From: Adiantum capillus-veneris
Taxonomy: Eukaryota; Streptophyta; Polypodiopsida; Polypodiales; Pteridaceae
Direction of reading: 5' to 3'
Length of the DNA: 64,000 nt
Assembly (NCBI GenBank): GCA_014529385.2
Contig: CM043944.1
Location: forward strand, 81,646,384-81,710,383
Under the pieces are notes generated by a model. That model had not been told where the DNA came from. It searched no databases and was given only the letters and a program-made list of their open reading frames with translations. The position numbers and the translations under genes were made by a program. The number at the start of each line of letters is the position of its first letter. Position 1 is the first letter of the stretch. Positions 10,896-21,890 of the stretch are shown here, one piece after another.

Positions 10896-11480
10896 AATCC
10901 TATGCCGCGTAATAGAGATCATCCAAGCTCAAGAAGTTCAAAGAGGGAGCAAAGATCATCTCTTTCTTTACCTACGATGGCATTTTTGGTGCTATAGACA
11001 AAGTCTTGGCTTTCATCCAACAATTGGATGCGGCATTTAGAGATGAGGGCTTCATGGAGTCCTCTAAGCTACACCATGTAGCTATGCACTTTCAAAAGTC
11101 CTCCAAGCAATGGTGGTCTAGCCTACGGGAAAACCTGAAACTCCACAAACAAGGAAAGCTTTAAGAGCTTCCATCATGAAGCAGTTTTTGGCTACCAATG
11201 CTAAAGACAAAGTACTCACCGAATGGCAAAGCTTGAAGCTCTCTCCCTACAAATCCATTCACAAATATGTAGAAAGTTTTGTGACTTACATCTCAAAGCC
11301 ACTGTCTTCAAAAAGATGGATTTTGGAGAGCAAAAACAACAATTTTGTGCGGTCTTAATTGAAGAAATGGCGTAGTATGTCCACTCCCAAAGGCCACGCA
11401 CTATATCTACAGTCATACACCATACTATGGTGGCTTCTTGAATCAATTTCCAAACAGGGGCTAAGAGAAATCTTAAGCCC
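10896..11480 (+). pseudogene. gag of element B, middle part
   Basis: Downstream of the truncated LTR of A the + strand gives KFKEGAKIISFFTYDG, VLAFIQQLDAAFRDEG and HFQKSSKQWWSSLREN, then in another frame ATNAKDKVLTEWQSLKLSPY. This is the Retrotrans_gag capsid region. A stop/frameshift lies at about 11162 and another near 11358. Together with 926-1194 and 11481 onward it forms the interrupted gag of B. Confidence 0.85.
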
Positions 11481-12101
11481 ATGGAAAACAAGGGCTCCAA
11501 TGAGCCTAAGGGGAAGGACAATGTGCAAAAGTCTCCTAAGGGCAATTCCAATAACAACAAAGCTAAGGAGAAGGGAGTTTACAAAGGCAAAAACAAACTT
11601 TCTCCTGAAGAGCTTGAGTGTTATCGCAAGGATAACCGTTGTTTAAAGTGCGGCGAGCAAGGGCATGCGTATTGTGCTTGCCCCCAAAAGAACACCCAAC
11701 ATGAGCCTCCTAGAGCTACCTTGGTCAAAATCCAAGAAGAGGAAGTTCACCACAAAGGATCTCCTCTATGCCGTGCTTGGGGAAAGGTAAGAGAACATGA
11801 TGCTTTTATTCTCTTTGACCCTGGTTCTACTCACAATTTTATATCCACAGAGTTGGCCACCAAGCTAGGCATCCAAGCCTATGAGATGGGAGATGTCCTA
11901 TCCGCAGATGGTGCTTTCCAGGGGCAAGAAGCTTCAGTCACTCCCTTAATTGGGAAATTGAGGCTCCATGTCCAAAGCTATGTGGAAAAAGAGGACTTCT
12001 TTATCTCTCCTCTCAAGCACGATGATGTAATCCTAGAGGCACCATGGTTTGATTGCATGGCTGCCAACGTTAAATTCCCTGAAAGGAAGAATCTATTTTA
12101 G
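11481..12101 (+). pseudogene. Zinc knuckle and protease of element B
   Basis: The 206-codon frame holds a Lys/Asn-rich linker, a complete CCHC knuckle (CLKCGEQGHAYCAC, spacing CX2CX4HX4C) and a retropepsin with FILFDPGSTHNFIS. The catalytic triplet is D-P-G instead of D-S/T-G, so the protease is probably dead. The later protease signature appears as DVILEAPWFDCMAANV, where ILG is changed to ILE. A frameshift at about 12100 leads into the RT region. Confidence 0.85.
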
Positions 12102-13190
12102 GTTCAGGGAAAAGGTTATGTACATAGATGCTAAGGAGATGGGTAACACCATACCCATTGTACATACGCAAGCTTTCAATAAGTCAATAAAGAGCTCTAT
12201 TTCCGTGTACATGATTTTTGTTAAATATTCTCAAAATGAACCTAATGCTTTAGGAAAAGAAAATATAAACAATCAGAAAGAATTAGAGTTATCCAATTTT
12301 CTCAAGGAATTTCAAGATGTCTTTATTGACGACATCCCTTGTGAATTACCTCCTAAACGAGGCAATGATGACCTTGCGATTGAACTTCTTCCAGGAAGTT
12401 CACCGCCTAATAAACCTCCTTATAGAGTTTCTCAAGCTCAACAAGAGGAGATTATGTAGCAAGTAAATGAGTTATTTGAGAAGGGCATGGTTAGGCCTAG
12501 CTCATCTCCATTTTGCTCACCCGTGTTATTAGTGCAAAAGAAAGACGGCACATATCGTATGTGTGTCGACTATAGAGCACTAAATAGGATCACTATCAAA
12601 ATAGGTTTCCCATTCCATGGGTAGAATACCTATTTGATAAGCTACAAGGGTCGACCTACTTTAGTAGAATTGACCTAAAAAAAGGCTACCATCAAATAAG
12701 GATAGTTGATAAGGATATTGTAAAGACCGTAAATTGCACTACGTTTGGTCTTTACAAATACATTGTCATGCCTTTTGGCTTGACCAATGCACCAGCCACA
12801 TTTAACCGCTTGATGGAGAAGCTATTCAGGCCTCACTGAACCTGTACTGGAGTGTTCTTTGATGATATTATCATCTACTCTAATTCACTAGACGAACACA
12901 AGCAACACCTCCAGGTAATATTTCAAGTCTTAAGAGAGAATAAACTTTATATTAATCGAAAGAAAAGTGAGTTTTTCTTACAAGAGATTCAGTATTTAGG
13001 TCACATTATCTCTGAAGATGGCATACAAATGGATCCATCAAAGCTAGAGGTAATAAAAGGATGGCCTAATCCAAGGAATCTTCATGAAGTAAGAAGCTTT
13101 ATAGGTATGTGCGCATACTATAGATGCTTCATAGAAAAGTTCTCACAAATCGCGGGACCATTACATGAACTAACCAAAAAAAAACGTTAG
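12102..13190 (+). pseudogene. Protease-RT linker and reverse transcriptase of element B
   Basis: Frames across this span give [39 protein letters not shown], a segment with RIDLKKGYHQIRI (first catalytic Asp), [15 protein letters not shown] and VFFDDIIIYSNSLDEH. Both aspartates of the active-site box are present. Stops near 12456 and 12839 and frameshifts near 12600-12660 break the gene. The fragment 12852-13190 is an open RT-thumb/connection segment ending in a frameshift. Confidence 0.88.
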
Positions 13191-13604
13191 GTATACATGG
13201 TCTGCCAAGGAGAACAATGCTTTCAAAAAGCTTATCTCTCGACCTATGCTTACACTGCCGGATCTCTCAAAGCCATTTGAGGTCCAATGTGACGCTTGTG
13301 GTGATTGCCTTGGAGCTCTGTTTCTCCAAGAAGGGCACGCCATAGCCTATGAAAGTTGAAGGCTCGACCTGTTGAGCAAGATTTGGGCATGTATGAAAAG
13401 GAACTCCTCGCAGTTCTACATGCCTTAGACTCATGGAAGCACTATCTATTGGGACTCCTTTCATTCTGCGGATGGATTACCAAAGTCTTAAGTACTTCAT
13501 GACGCAGACCAAGCTCTCCGACAAATAAATGAGGTGGGCAAATTTTCTTTCACAATTTCATTTTCATATTGCTCACATTGCTGGCAAGCATAATCAAGTA
13601 GCCA
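13191..13604 (+). pseudogene. Degenerate RNase H of element B
   Basis: Short pieces in shifting frames recall RNase H: PFEVQCDACGDCLGALFLQ, KYFMTQTKLSDK and FHFHIAHIAGKHNQVANAL. At least three frame changes and several stops occur in 400 bp. It links the RT and integrase parts of the same element. Confidence 0.75.
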
Positions 13605-15054
13605 ATGCACTCAAGACGGACGAGAGTGAATGTGGTTTCCATAGCAACTCACAATGATCTATCTTCTATGGTAGATGAGTATGCTATTGATCCCAATTTT
13701 AGAGATGTGATTTCAGCCCTTGCACTGGGGAAGAAAGAGGAACAATTTACTTTACAAGATGGTTATCTTCTCTATGGCAATAGACTATGCATTACTAACT
13801 CACTACGTGAGAAATTAATGTATGAATCTCATGCTCCTCTTTATGTGGGACATAGAGGGATTCAGTCTAGCCTAAAAGGGATTGAAACATATTTCTATTG
13901 GCCTACCATGAAAGCAAACATACAAGAGTATGTTTCTAAATGTGTGGTATGCCAAAAGGCGAAGTTTGATGGAGGGAAGCAACCTGGATTGCTTCAACCT
14001 TTGCCAATCCCTAATTCACCACATGGGAGAGCATATCCATGGATTGCCTAAGTTTCTCCATGGGAATACGGGAGTATGGACGATAGTAGACAAGTTCAGC
14101 AAACAAGCTCATTTTATACCTGTCAAAAAAACTATCAAAGCCCATCAAATGGAAATCCTCTTTATATCACAAATCTTCAAGTACCATGGCTTGCCAATGT
14201 CCATAGTCTCGGATAGAGATCCTAGAATGACTAGTAATTTCTGGAAGGGTCTCTTTGAGAAGTTAGGGACAAGGCTAAACTTCTCTTTGGCCTATCACCC
14301 GCAGACGGATGGCCGAAGTGAAATAGCTAACCTAACAATTCTTGATCTACTAAAAGCCTATGTAACGGAAGTAGATCAAAGGTTCCAATGGGAGAAGTAT
14401 TTACCCTTAGTGGAGTATGCTTACAATAACACTATACATACTTCCACGGGAAAAGAACCTTTCGAGGTAATTGAGGGAAGATCCAAAAGTCCCTTGCTAC
14501 TTAAAGTACACGGGAATATCTTCGCTGCAGATGAGTATAGCCAAGACCTACAAGAATCTTTCCAAAAGATTAAGGATGTTATCTCTATCTCACAGCAAAG
14601 GCAAAAGGCTGCTGCTGATAAGCACAAAAGAGCCCAAGCCTTTAAACAAAATGATTGGGTCTTACTTCAATTTCTGAAGGCTCGATTAAGGCACACGACG
14701 GGCAAGAATCCTACGGGACACCAAAAATGCTATGCTAAGTTAGCAAAAAGGTACTATGGTCCCTTCCAGATTCTTAGACCAATCAATAAGATGGCCTATC
14801 AACTCAAGTTCCCCAGCCATTGGCTCATACACAATGCTTTCCATGTGAGCCTACTAAAGCCTTACAAAGGAGAACTACCTCAAGAACCAACTATTGAAGA
14901 CCCACCAGAGATTGAGGACCAAGAAGAGGTGCTGCAACGCGAGTCCATTCTCCGACATGAAGACAAGGTATTAAGAGGCGGTAAGACTATCCGAGGGTAT
15001 CTTATTAAGTTTAAGAATTATCCTTTTGAAGATGCTAGATGGATGTAAGGAATA
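13605..15054 (+). pseudogene. Integrase with chromodomain of element B
   Basis: Two overlapping frames are joined by a frameshift near 14035-14050. The first carries the zinc region (HRGIQSSLKG, CVVCQKAK). The second carries the core (VDKFSKQAHFIPVKK, IVSDRDPRMTSNFW, SLAYHPQTDGRSEIANLT), then NAFHVSLLKPYKG and a chromodomain (LIKFKNYPFEDARWM) ending in a stop at about 15048. The frameshift falls at the first catalytic Asp; the second Asp and the Glu of DDE are present. The chromodomain places B among chromoviruses, on a different branch from A. Confidence 0.9.
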
Positions 15055-15466
15055 CAATTAAAGGATAACCTAAACCTTGTCAATGCTTACAATGCTTCCC
15101 TAGAGTAAGAAAATGTACAAATGTTTAAAATGAACAAAGTTTTTGCCTTATAAGACTCTCTTTTTCTTTATTGTGCACAAATGTTTAGTAGTATGCATGC
15201 TTAGAATCAAGTTTGCGGAGACGATGTCTCCCAAACACCAAGTAGAGCTTGTCACTCTACTATGGAATATTGATAGGACTAATGTGAAGACATGCTTGAG
15301 AACAACAGCTTAGGCTCTCAAGTGCCAAATGGATTAGTCATCCATTCTGGAACGATGTCGTAGGGTAAGATAGGGATCCTCTACCTGCTAGAAAAAGGAC
15401 TAATGAATAGTCTTTATCTTCTCTACCCCATAGTTGAGGACGACTATGATTTCAAGAGAGAGGTAA
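15055..15466 (+). other. 3' untranslated region and purine tract of element B
   Basis: There is no ORF here. It ends in the purine-rich run CAAGAGAGAGGTAA at 15453-15466, directly before the LTR start TGTCATAATAAC, which serves as polypurine tract. Confidence 0.65.
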
Positions 15467-15785
15467 TGTCATAATAACTAATATCGAATTCTCCTAAATG
15501 ATTTTCTCATGTTAAACTGATCATTTAATATGGGGAAGTACCAGGGGAGGAAAAGCTAGAATATTGGTTAAGTTGGTAGACCGACCACACTAGGGATCCA
15601 AAGGAGGGAAAATAGGGATCCAAAGGGGGGGCCATCTGCAAAAGATCAATGTGCAACAATGGGCTTTAAAGACCCTAAGGTTCAGCCCATTAAGACTTCC
15701 AAAATGCTAAGGTTCCAAAATTCATAAGTTGTGTCCAATGGTCAAGCTTAGTGAAATTGGATGCTTTGTGAGTGTACCAAAAAGT

Positions 15786-16144
15786 CTTCAAGACTCCTAC
15801 ATAGGAGGGGGCGAGCCCTGTAAGTAGGGATGAGAGAGAAACACACACACACACACACACACACTCACAAGCTCCCTTTACACAAAGGGAATAAGGGACA
15901 CGTGTCAGCTCCCTAGGCCAATTGCCCACAAGGTGCACTTAAATCCTATTGGATGGCCATAGAGGTGGACCAATGAGAATTAGGCTAGAGTAAATCTAGT
16001 TTAATTCATTTAAAAACACTTGATAAAAGAACCAATAAGAATTAAGCTCTCTAGAAGACTATTGGATAGTCTCCCAAGGGGTCTAATGAGCCTTCAAGAC
16101 TCCTACATAGAAGGGGGCAAGCCCTGGAAGTAGGGATGAGAGAG

Positions 16145-16214
<70 letters not shown>

Positions 16215-16434
16215 GCTCCCTTTACACAAAGGGAATAAGGGACACATGTCAGCTCCCTAGGCCACTCGCCCACAAGGTGCACTTAAATCCTATTGGATGG
16301 CCATAGAGGTGGACCAATGAGAATAAGTCTAGAGTAAATCTAGTTTAATTCATTAAAAAACACTTGATAAAAGAACCAATAAGAATTAAGCTCTCTAGAG
16401 ACTATTGGATAGTCTCCCAAGGGGTCTAATGAGC
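15786..16434. repeat. Tandem duplication inside LTR B with expanded CA tract
   Basis: 15786-16091 and 16092-16434 are two nearly identical copies starting CTTCAAGACTCCTACATA and ending GGGGTCTAATGAG. They differ mainly in the CA tract: about 25 bp in the first copy and 64 bp (16147-16210) in the second. Confidence 0.93.
16147..16210. repeat. (CA)n microsatellite
   Basis: An uninterrupted AC/CA dinucleotide run of about 64 bp in the second duplicated block of LTR B. Confidence 0.98.
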
Positions 16435-16728
16435 ATTCAGCAGCCCAATGGCTTGCCTGATTCCTATTGGCCAGAAGACAAAGCGGTCCAATGAGAGTTT
16501 AATTGATTTATTTAATTACCTAAAGCTCTTACAAAAGGGGAAAGGGGGACACATGTCACAAGGCTACCACTTATGCTTCTCAATTTTCATTGGCTAAGCT
16601 TTGCAGGGTCCAATGGGGTGCCAGCACGAGTATATTGCAAGAGGGGTCGACCAAGAGAGAGAGGGGGACTAATTTAGGCAAGGCATTATCGCACACAGAC
16701 TCATACAATCTCATGTGTGGAGCAAGAA

Positions 16729-16730
<2 letters not shown>

Positions 16731-16771
<41 letters not shown>
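16731..16771. repeat. (CT)n microsatellite
   Basis: A pure CT run of about 41 bp in LTR B. Confidence 0.98.
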
Positions 16772-16773
<2 letters not shown>

Positions 16774-17574
16774 TCTCAAGCTTTAATGGAAAGCTCATCA
16801 TCTACTCCAAGCTTGTGAGAAGGGAGGCCTACACCAACAACTCTTGGCTTTGTGATGCAAATCCAACCAAGAGCCAAGCTTCAATGCATACTCATCTCCT
16901 CTACCATGCTAAATACTAAGATATGCTAAGATATTATGAGTGATTATGTGAGGAGATATACTTCTTTCTTGTAAGACTACCCCTTCTTCCTCTCAATCTA
17001 CTCTCATACCCCGCTATCTCTCACCATGTTTGAAGGTGTGTGAGGTCTTGGGTCTGAGACCGTGAGGGAATTGATGTTTTGTTTTGCAAGGTTTCCAGTT
17101 TCTAAAACCTTAAAGATTGTATAAAGCTTAATCAAATTGATATGATTTTTGAAAAAGCAATGTATAATTGTCCGACCATGGCAAATATTGGTATTTTTGG
17201 AATCTTAAGCACAGCAAACCCCGGGCTAGAAATTTTCAGATTTAAATTCGGACAAAAAGTGACCCCGCTAGTCCTTCTGGAAGATTCAATGTAAAATAAA
17301 TTATTAAGAAAAATTGAAGGGTTACAGTAATCATTTAAGCATAGACTTTATTAAAGGCCTCCCAGATATTTACAAGATATTTACCAATTAAGCAAAAATA
17401 GGTCAAATTATAGCAGAATTGACATTTTAAAAGCTAGCAGGTAATGGGAGGGTCATCACTGACCTGCCAGGGACTCATTTAGCAGCAAGGGACGCCATCT
17501 AGAGCTGGAGGGTTGTTTGAGCTACAAGTAATTGCTTTTTCCAGCCTGTGAAGAGATTATGAGTGCTAGAAAAC

Positions 17575-17582
17575 TATAAATA
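17575..17582 (+). promoter_or_regulatory. TATA box of unit 1
   Basis: TATAAATA followed by GGAC, preceded by a GC-richer block and followed by a CT-rich initiator-like stretch. The same box with the same flanks occurs at 20595 in unit 2. Confidence 0.7.
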
Positions 17583-17939
17583 GGACCCCTTGCTTCATAA
17601 TTTGACAGACTCAGAGCCTTGATACTCTCTCTCTCATCTACAGAGAACACTACGCAAAAATCATTAGAGATTAATCTCTAATTGATTAACCTAAACGGTA
17701 ATTAGTCTAATCCTTCTTAATTAGCAAGGTTAGATTAAGCTATTTTGTTAATAAATCAAAGATTAGTCCTATGTACTTATAATCCCTCTCTTATTAATTA
17801 ATTTCTGATGATGGTTGTAATTAAGCTTAGTAATGTTAAGCTAATTAATTATCCTATTATATTAGGGTTGAAATTAGCCAAATTAACCATGAATTAATGG
17901 TAAATATATTAATTAAGGTTAGATTAAGTTGAGGTAATT

Positions 17940-19910
17940 ATCAAAGCTGGATTCAATAGTCATCAAGCAAGAAAAATTATCCTATAATTTTCTGAGAAAT
18001 TTTTCTAATTAATTAGGCAGAATTACACTGTTTTTTTGAGAAAATTAAAGAGAAAAATAATCAAATTAATCCCTAATGCTGTGAGATATTTATCAGTGGT
18101 TAATTTGGTGTTAAGGAACCTGTGATAATTAGGAGAAGCTCAGATAATTAATATAGCTAATTATTTAAGCAGAAATATCCTATTTTTTGAGAAAATTAAA
18201 TAGGGGAAATTAGTAAACTGATTTCAAATGCTGTGAGATATTTATTAGTGGTTAATTAGATGTCAAGAAACTCGTGATAATTAGGACAAGCTTAGAAAAT
18301 TAATCTAGCTGATTACTTAAGCAAAAATATCCTGTTTTTTTTAGCAAATTTAATAGGAAAAATTAACAAAATAATTTCAAATGTTGTGAGATATTTATCA
18401 ATGGTTAATTAGGTACTGAGAAACCCGTGATAATTAGGAGATGCTCAGATAATTAATTTAGCTAATTACTTTAGCAAAACTACTCTATTTTTTGAGCAAA
18501 TTAAATAGGAGAAATTAGTAAACTTATTGGAAATGTTGTGAGATATTTATCAGTGGTTAATTAGGTATTTAGGAACCCGTGATAACTAGGAGAAGTTCAG
18601 ATAATTAATATAGCTAATTACTTTAGAAGAAATACTCTATTTTTTAAGCAAATTAAATAGGGGAAATTAGAAAACTGATTTCAAATGCTGTGAGATATTT
18701 TTCAGTGGTTAATTAGGTGTTAAGGAATTTGTAATAATTAGGAGAAGCTCAGATAATTAATCTAGCTAATTACTTTAGCAAAAATACTCTCATGTTTGAG
18801 AAAATTAAATAGGGGAAATAAGTAAAATTATTTGAAATGTTGTGAGATATTTATCAGTGGTTTATTAGGTGTTAAGAAACCCGTGATAATTAAGAGAAGC
18901 TCAGATAATTAATCTAGTTAATTACTTAAGTAGAAATACTCTGTTTTTTGAGAAAATTAAATGGGGGAAATTAGTAAACTGATTTCAAATGTTGTGAGAT
19001 ATTTATCAATGGTTAATTAGGTGTTAAAAAACTCATTATAATTAGGAAAAGCTCAGATAATTAATCTAGCTACTTATTTTAGCAGAAATACTCTGATTTT
19101 TGAGAAAATTAAATAGGAGAAATTAGTAAAATAATTTCAAATGGTGTGAGATATTTATGAATGCTTAAATAGAGATTAAGAAAACCGTGGTAATTAGGAA
19201 AAGCTCAGATAACTAATCTAGCTAATTACTTTAGCAGAAATACTCTATTATTTAGACAATTTAAATAGGGAAAATTAGCAAATAGATTCAAATTGAATTG
19301 ATTTATTTATTAGAGATTGATTAGATATTAGGAAACCTCTTATAATTAGGAAAATCTCAATTAAGTAATTTAGCTAATTATTTTAGCAAAAATACTTTGT
19401 TTTTTGTAAAATTTAAATAGGAAAAATTAGCAAATAGATTTAAATTCAAATAAATTATTTATTAGAGGTTAATTAGATGTTAGGGAACCCGTGAAAATTA
19501 GAAAAAGCTCAAAGGAGTAATCTACCTAATTACTTTAGCTGAGTTACCCTGTTTTTAAGATAAATTAAATAGGAGAAATTAGCAAATAGATTCAAATTGA
19601 ATTGAGCTATTTATCAGAGGTTAATTAGACCTTAAGAAACCCATGATAATTATGTTACCATTAGAAAATTAGTTTAACTAAATATCCCAATAAAATTATT
19701 TTATTTTTAGAGGAAAATAAAAAGGGAAATATAGTAAATTAAACCAAAAACCATTGATATCAATATCAGAGAAAGAATACACCTTGAGGAATCTATGATA
19801 AATATCCTAACCTTAGATAAATAGTTTAGGTATGTATCTTAAATAAAAATAACCAATGTTTGTATTAAATGGACAAGGAAAATTAGGAAATGGATTTATC
19901 TAATTGCCAA
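17940..19910. repeat. 152-bp tandem repeat array, about 12-13 copies
   Basis: The anchor GTGAGATATT occurs at 18081, 18233, 18386, 18538, 18690, 18842, 18994 and 19146, a spacing of 152-153 bp. Diverged copies keep the register at about 19298, 19450, 19602 and 19753. Each unit carries TAATTAGGTGTTAAG, CCCGTGATAATTAGGAG, AGCTCAGATAATTAAT and an AAATTAAATAGGGGAAATTAG segment. The period is not a multiple of three, and stops occur in all frames, so it is not coding. Confidence 0.93.
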
Positions 19911-20120
19911 ATAAATAAACGAGGTCCAAAATCCTTATTGAAGAGTGGGGATTTTTTTTTTAACGTATAGAATAATTAAGTTATAGAAGGAATAACTTAT
20001 CAAATCGACTATTAAAGATCCCTATTTATTCCAAAAATCCTTATTTTTGGATAAACAAGAAAAATCAAGACTATTCAATTAAGCTTCTAATGGATTAAGT
20101 CTTTTTATAAGGCTGCTGAA

Positions 20121-20258
20121 ATGGATCCCAAGAGAACCAGGGGAAATCCTCTAACTGAAGAAGAGGATGTTAGTAACAAGCGAAACAAAGCAACTAATGA
20201 CTATGAAGCAGGGCCTAGCGCGCCAGAGGCCAACAGAGGAGAGTCTACAGGCACCTGA
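20121..20258 (+). CDS. MDPKR short ORF 1 (45 aa), unknown function
   Basis: The ORF starts MDPKRTRGNPLTEEED and continues with a basic KRNK patch, DYEAGPS and a TGA stop. Its counterpart in unit 2 is 44 aa. Shared residues include MDPKR, R7, N9, TE, D, KR and EAGPS. In the EAGPS block four of five codons differ only at the third base, and the arginine codons differ synonymously, which suggests protein-level selection. KR and KRNK about 14 residues apart resemble a bipartite nuclear localisation signal. It lies at the 3' end of the unit, 2.5 kb after the TATA box, with CTTTTTATAAGG just upstream. It could be a first exon. Confidence 0.5.
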   Translation: MDPKRTRGNPLTEEEDVSNKRNKATNDYEAGPSAPEANRGESTGT

Positions 20259-20594
20259 GAGATTTTCAAAACTAAATTTGGGTAAAAACATACCCCACTA
20301 TACCCCCTAGAAGTTTTCATAGATACTTTAATTTGTTAAAATAATTGAAAGGTTTTAGTAATCATTAAAGCAAAAGACTTTTAATATTATAGCCTCCTAG
20401 ATATTTTTTAGATATTCAGTAATAAAGCAGAAAATAGGCTTGAAATTTAGCAGAGCTAAAAATTAAAGCAGGCAGGTGTTCGGGGCGGGCCATCATTGAC
20501 CAGCTAGAGTCTGATTTAGCAGCAGGTAGCCCTGCCTTGAGCCTAGCGGCACCTGCAAGTAGCTACTAGATTCAGCCATGTGACCCGGAAGAGC

Positions 20595-20602
20595 TATAAA
20601 TA
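20595..20602 (+). promoter_or_regulatory. TATA box of unit 2
   Basis: TATAAATA in the context GAGCTATAAATAGGACC, matching unit 1 at 17575. The conserved AGACTCGGAGTCCTTG lies about 35 bp downstream, near the expected transcription start. Confidence 0.7.
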
Positions 20603-21751
20603 GGACCTTAAGCCTCACATATTCTCTCAGACTCGGAGTCCTTGTCAAAATGTGCTAAAGAGATACTCCCTGAAAGTTATTTAGAGAGCAAAAACTCTAG
20701 TGATTAAGCGATGTAATTAGTACTAATCTCAATTAATTAATTAATGACATTAATTTATGTCTAATTTTTCTAAGTAACTTATTAATTAGAGAAGATTAGG
20801 CCATTCCCTTGTTATTAATTATTCTCTTATATATTATTAGATTGCTAATCACCTAATTTTTAATCATAATTGATAATTATCTCATAATTACCTAATTAGT
20901 TTAAGTAATTATCTTAGCCCAAAAACCATATTTTTGGCTCAAATTTAATCAAGATAATTAGTAAACATGATTAAAATTTAATGAGATATTTATCAAAGAA
21001 ACATCTAAGTGTAAGTAACCCAATATTATTAGTTTATAATTAATTAATTAGTTGAAATAATTATCTTAAACCAAATCCCCTATTTTTGATTGAAAATTAA
21101 TAGGGATAATTAGTCAACATATTTCAGAATTAATGATATATTTATCACAAAAATACCACAATGTCAGCAACTCGTGATAATTATCTAATTAGATTTAATA
21201 ATTATCTTGGCCTAATTTTTTTCGGTTGTAAATAAATCCATTAAAAAATTTAAGATAATAATTGGAGGAATAATACATTGTTACAAAGCTGATATAAATA
21301 TATCTTTATGAGATAATTACTATAATAGATATCAAGTAGAAAATAAGCTATTTTGAACTTAATCAAAAGGTGAAAATAAGAAAAAAGACTTAGAAAATTA
21401 TAAGATAATTAACAGACCTTAGAAACCCTATAGGAAACCTGGGATAAATATATCTTATCTATATAATCAATAAGAAAATTACTATGTCACAAAGTTACTA
21501 ATTTCAACTATAAAATTAAGAAAAAGTTAGAAGGTTAGTTTTAGAAATTAATCAAGAATTTCTTATGGCTAAACTAAAGTATAAAGGGTTACGAGAATGT
21601 TAATAAACCCCAAAAATATTCTATAACCAATTAAAGTGCTCCAAAGTCTAAGAAATTAGGCTAAGTCATGGAAGTACTCTTGGAATGGTAAAAATCAGGG
21701 TTCTGATAATTTACCTGATAAGTAGACGTCCTTTTTATAAGGATAGAAGTC

Positions 21752-21886
21752 ATGGATCCCAAGAGGATCCGAGAAAATCAACAAACTGAAAAAGATGATA
21801 GTATTCCAAAGAGGGCCAGGGAATCCTACGATCACGAGGCCGGACCCAGCAGTAGGCCTACGGACAAGAGCGTTTGGGTCCCATAG
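21752..21886 (+). CDS. MDPKR short ORF 2 (44 aa), paralogue of ORF 1
   Basis: It starts MDPKRIRENQQTEKDD, then PKRARESYDHEAGPSS, and ends at a TAG. Compared with ORF 1 the codons for R5, R7, the second Arg, Glu, Ala, Gly and Pro of EAGP differ synonymously, so the DNA has diverged more than the key residues. It is rich in Lys, Arg, Glu and Asp, hydrophilic, with no membrane segment. Function unknown; a small nuclear or nucleic-acid-binding peptide, or the N-terminal exon of a larger protein, are possibilities. Confidence 0.5.
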   Translation: MDPKRIRENQQTEKDDSIPKRARESYDHEAGPSSRPTDKSVWVP

Positions 21887-21890
21887 CTTT

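Larger units (their letters stand above)
1..17085 (+). mobile_element. Ty3/Gypsy chromovirus element B, interrupted by element A and truncated at both ends
   Basis: The order on the + strand is 5' LTR tail, tRNA-Met primer site, gag, protease, reverse transcriptase, RNase H, integrase with chromodomain, purine tract and 3' LTR, which is the Ty3/Gypsy gene order. The first 165 bases match 16921-17085 with about four substitutions, so these are the two LTR copies. The 5' LTR begins outside the window. The 3' LTR stops matching at 17085, while the 5' copy runs on to about 519, so the 3' end is truncated. Element A sits inside gag between 1195 and 10895. All B reading frames are broken. Confidence 0.9.
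15467..17085 (+). repeat. 3' LTR of element B (3' end truncated, internally duplicated)
   Basis: It starts TGTCATAATAACTAA after the purine tract. Its last 165 bp match window bases 1-165. It contains a tandem duplication (15786-16434), two CA microsatellites and a CT microsatellite. Similarity to the 5' copy ends at about 17085, so roughly 350 bp of R-U5 are missing. Confidence 0.88.
17230..20258 (+). repeat. Unit 1 of an unrecognised tandem pair (promoter, 152-bp repeat leader, short ORF)
   Basis: From about 17230 the sequence aligns with the block starting at 20259. The two share an upstream region (GATATTT, AATTAAGCA and TTTAGCAGCA motifs in the same order), a TATAAATAGGAC box, the downstream AGACTC-GAG-CCTTG motif, a long AT-rich leader, CTTTTTATAAGG and an ATGGATCCCAAGAG start. 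Unit 2 starts right after the stop of the short ORF of unit 1, so the two are head to tail. The 5' edge of unit 1 lies near the truncated LTR of B. I do not recognise the family; it could be an LTR or a non-autonomous element. Confidence 0.7.
20259..21890 (+). repeat. Unit 2 of the unrecognised tandem pair
   Basis: It begins directly at the end of short ORF 1 and follows the same plan as unit 1: conserved promoter region, TATAAATAGGAC at 20595, AT-rich leader, CTTTTTATAAGG at 21731 and a homologous short ORF. Its leader is only about 1.1 kb, with two or three old copies of the same repeat (ATGAGATATTTATCA at 20981 and ATGATATATTTATCA at 21133, again 152 bp apart). Confidence 0.7.

Noticed and set aside
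10896-10945. AAGAG as target duplication of element A (1190-1194 and 10941-10945)
   Set aside because: The LTR match ends at 10895, not 10940, and the right LTR is truncated, so the repeat of AAGAG is probably chance.
12049-12459. Independent gene in the 136-codon frame of element B
   Set aside because: It is the protease-RT linker of the same pol gene in a shifted frame.
17940-19910. CRISPR-like array
   Set aside because: Repeats are contiguous 152-bp units without unique spacers, in plant DNA.
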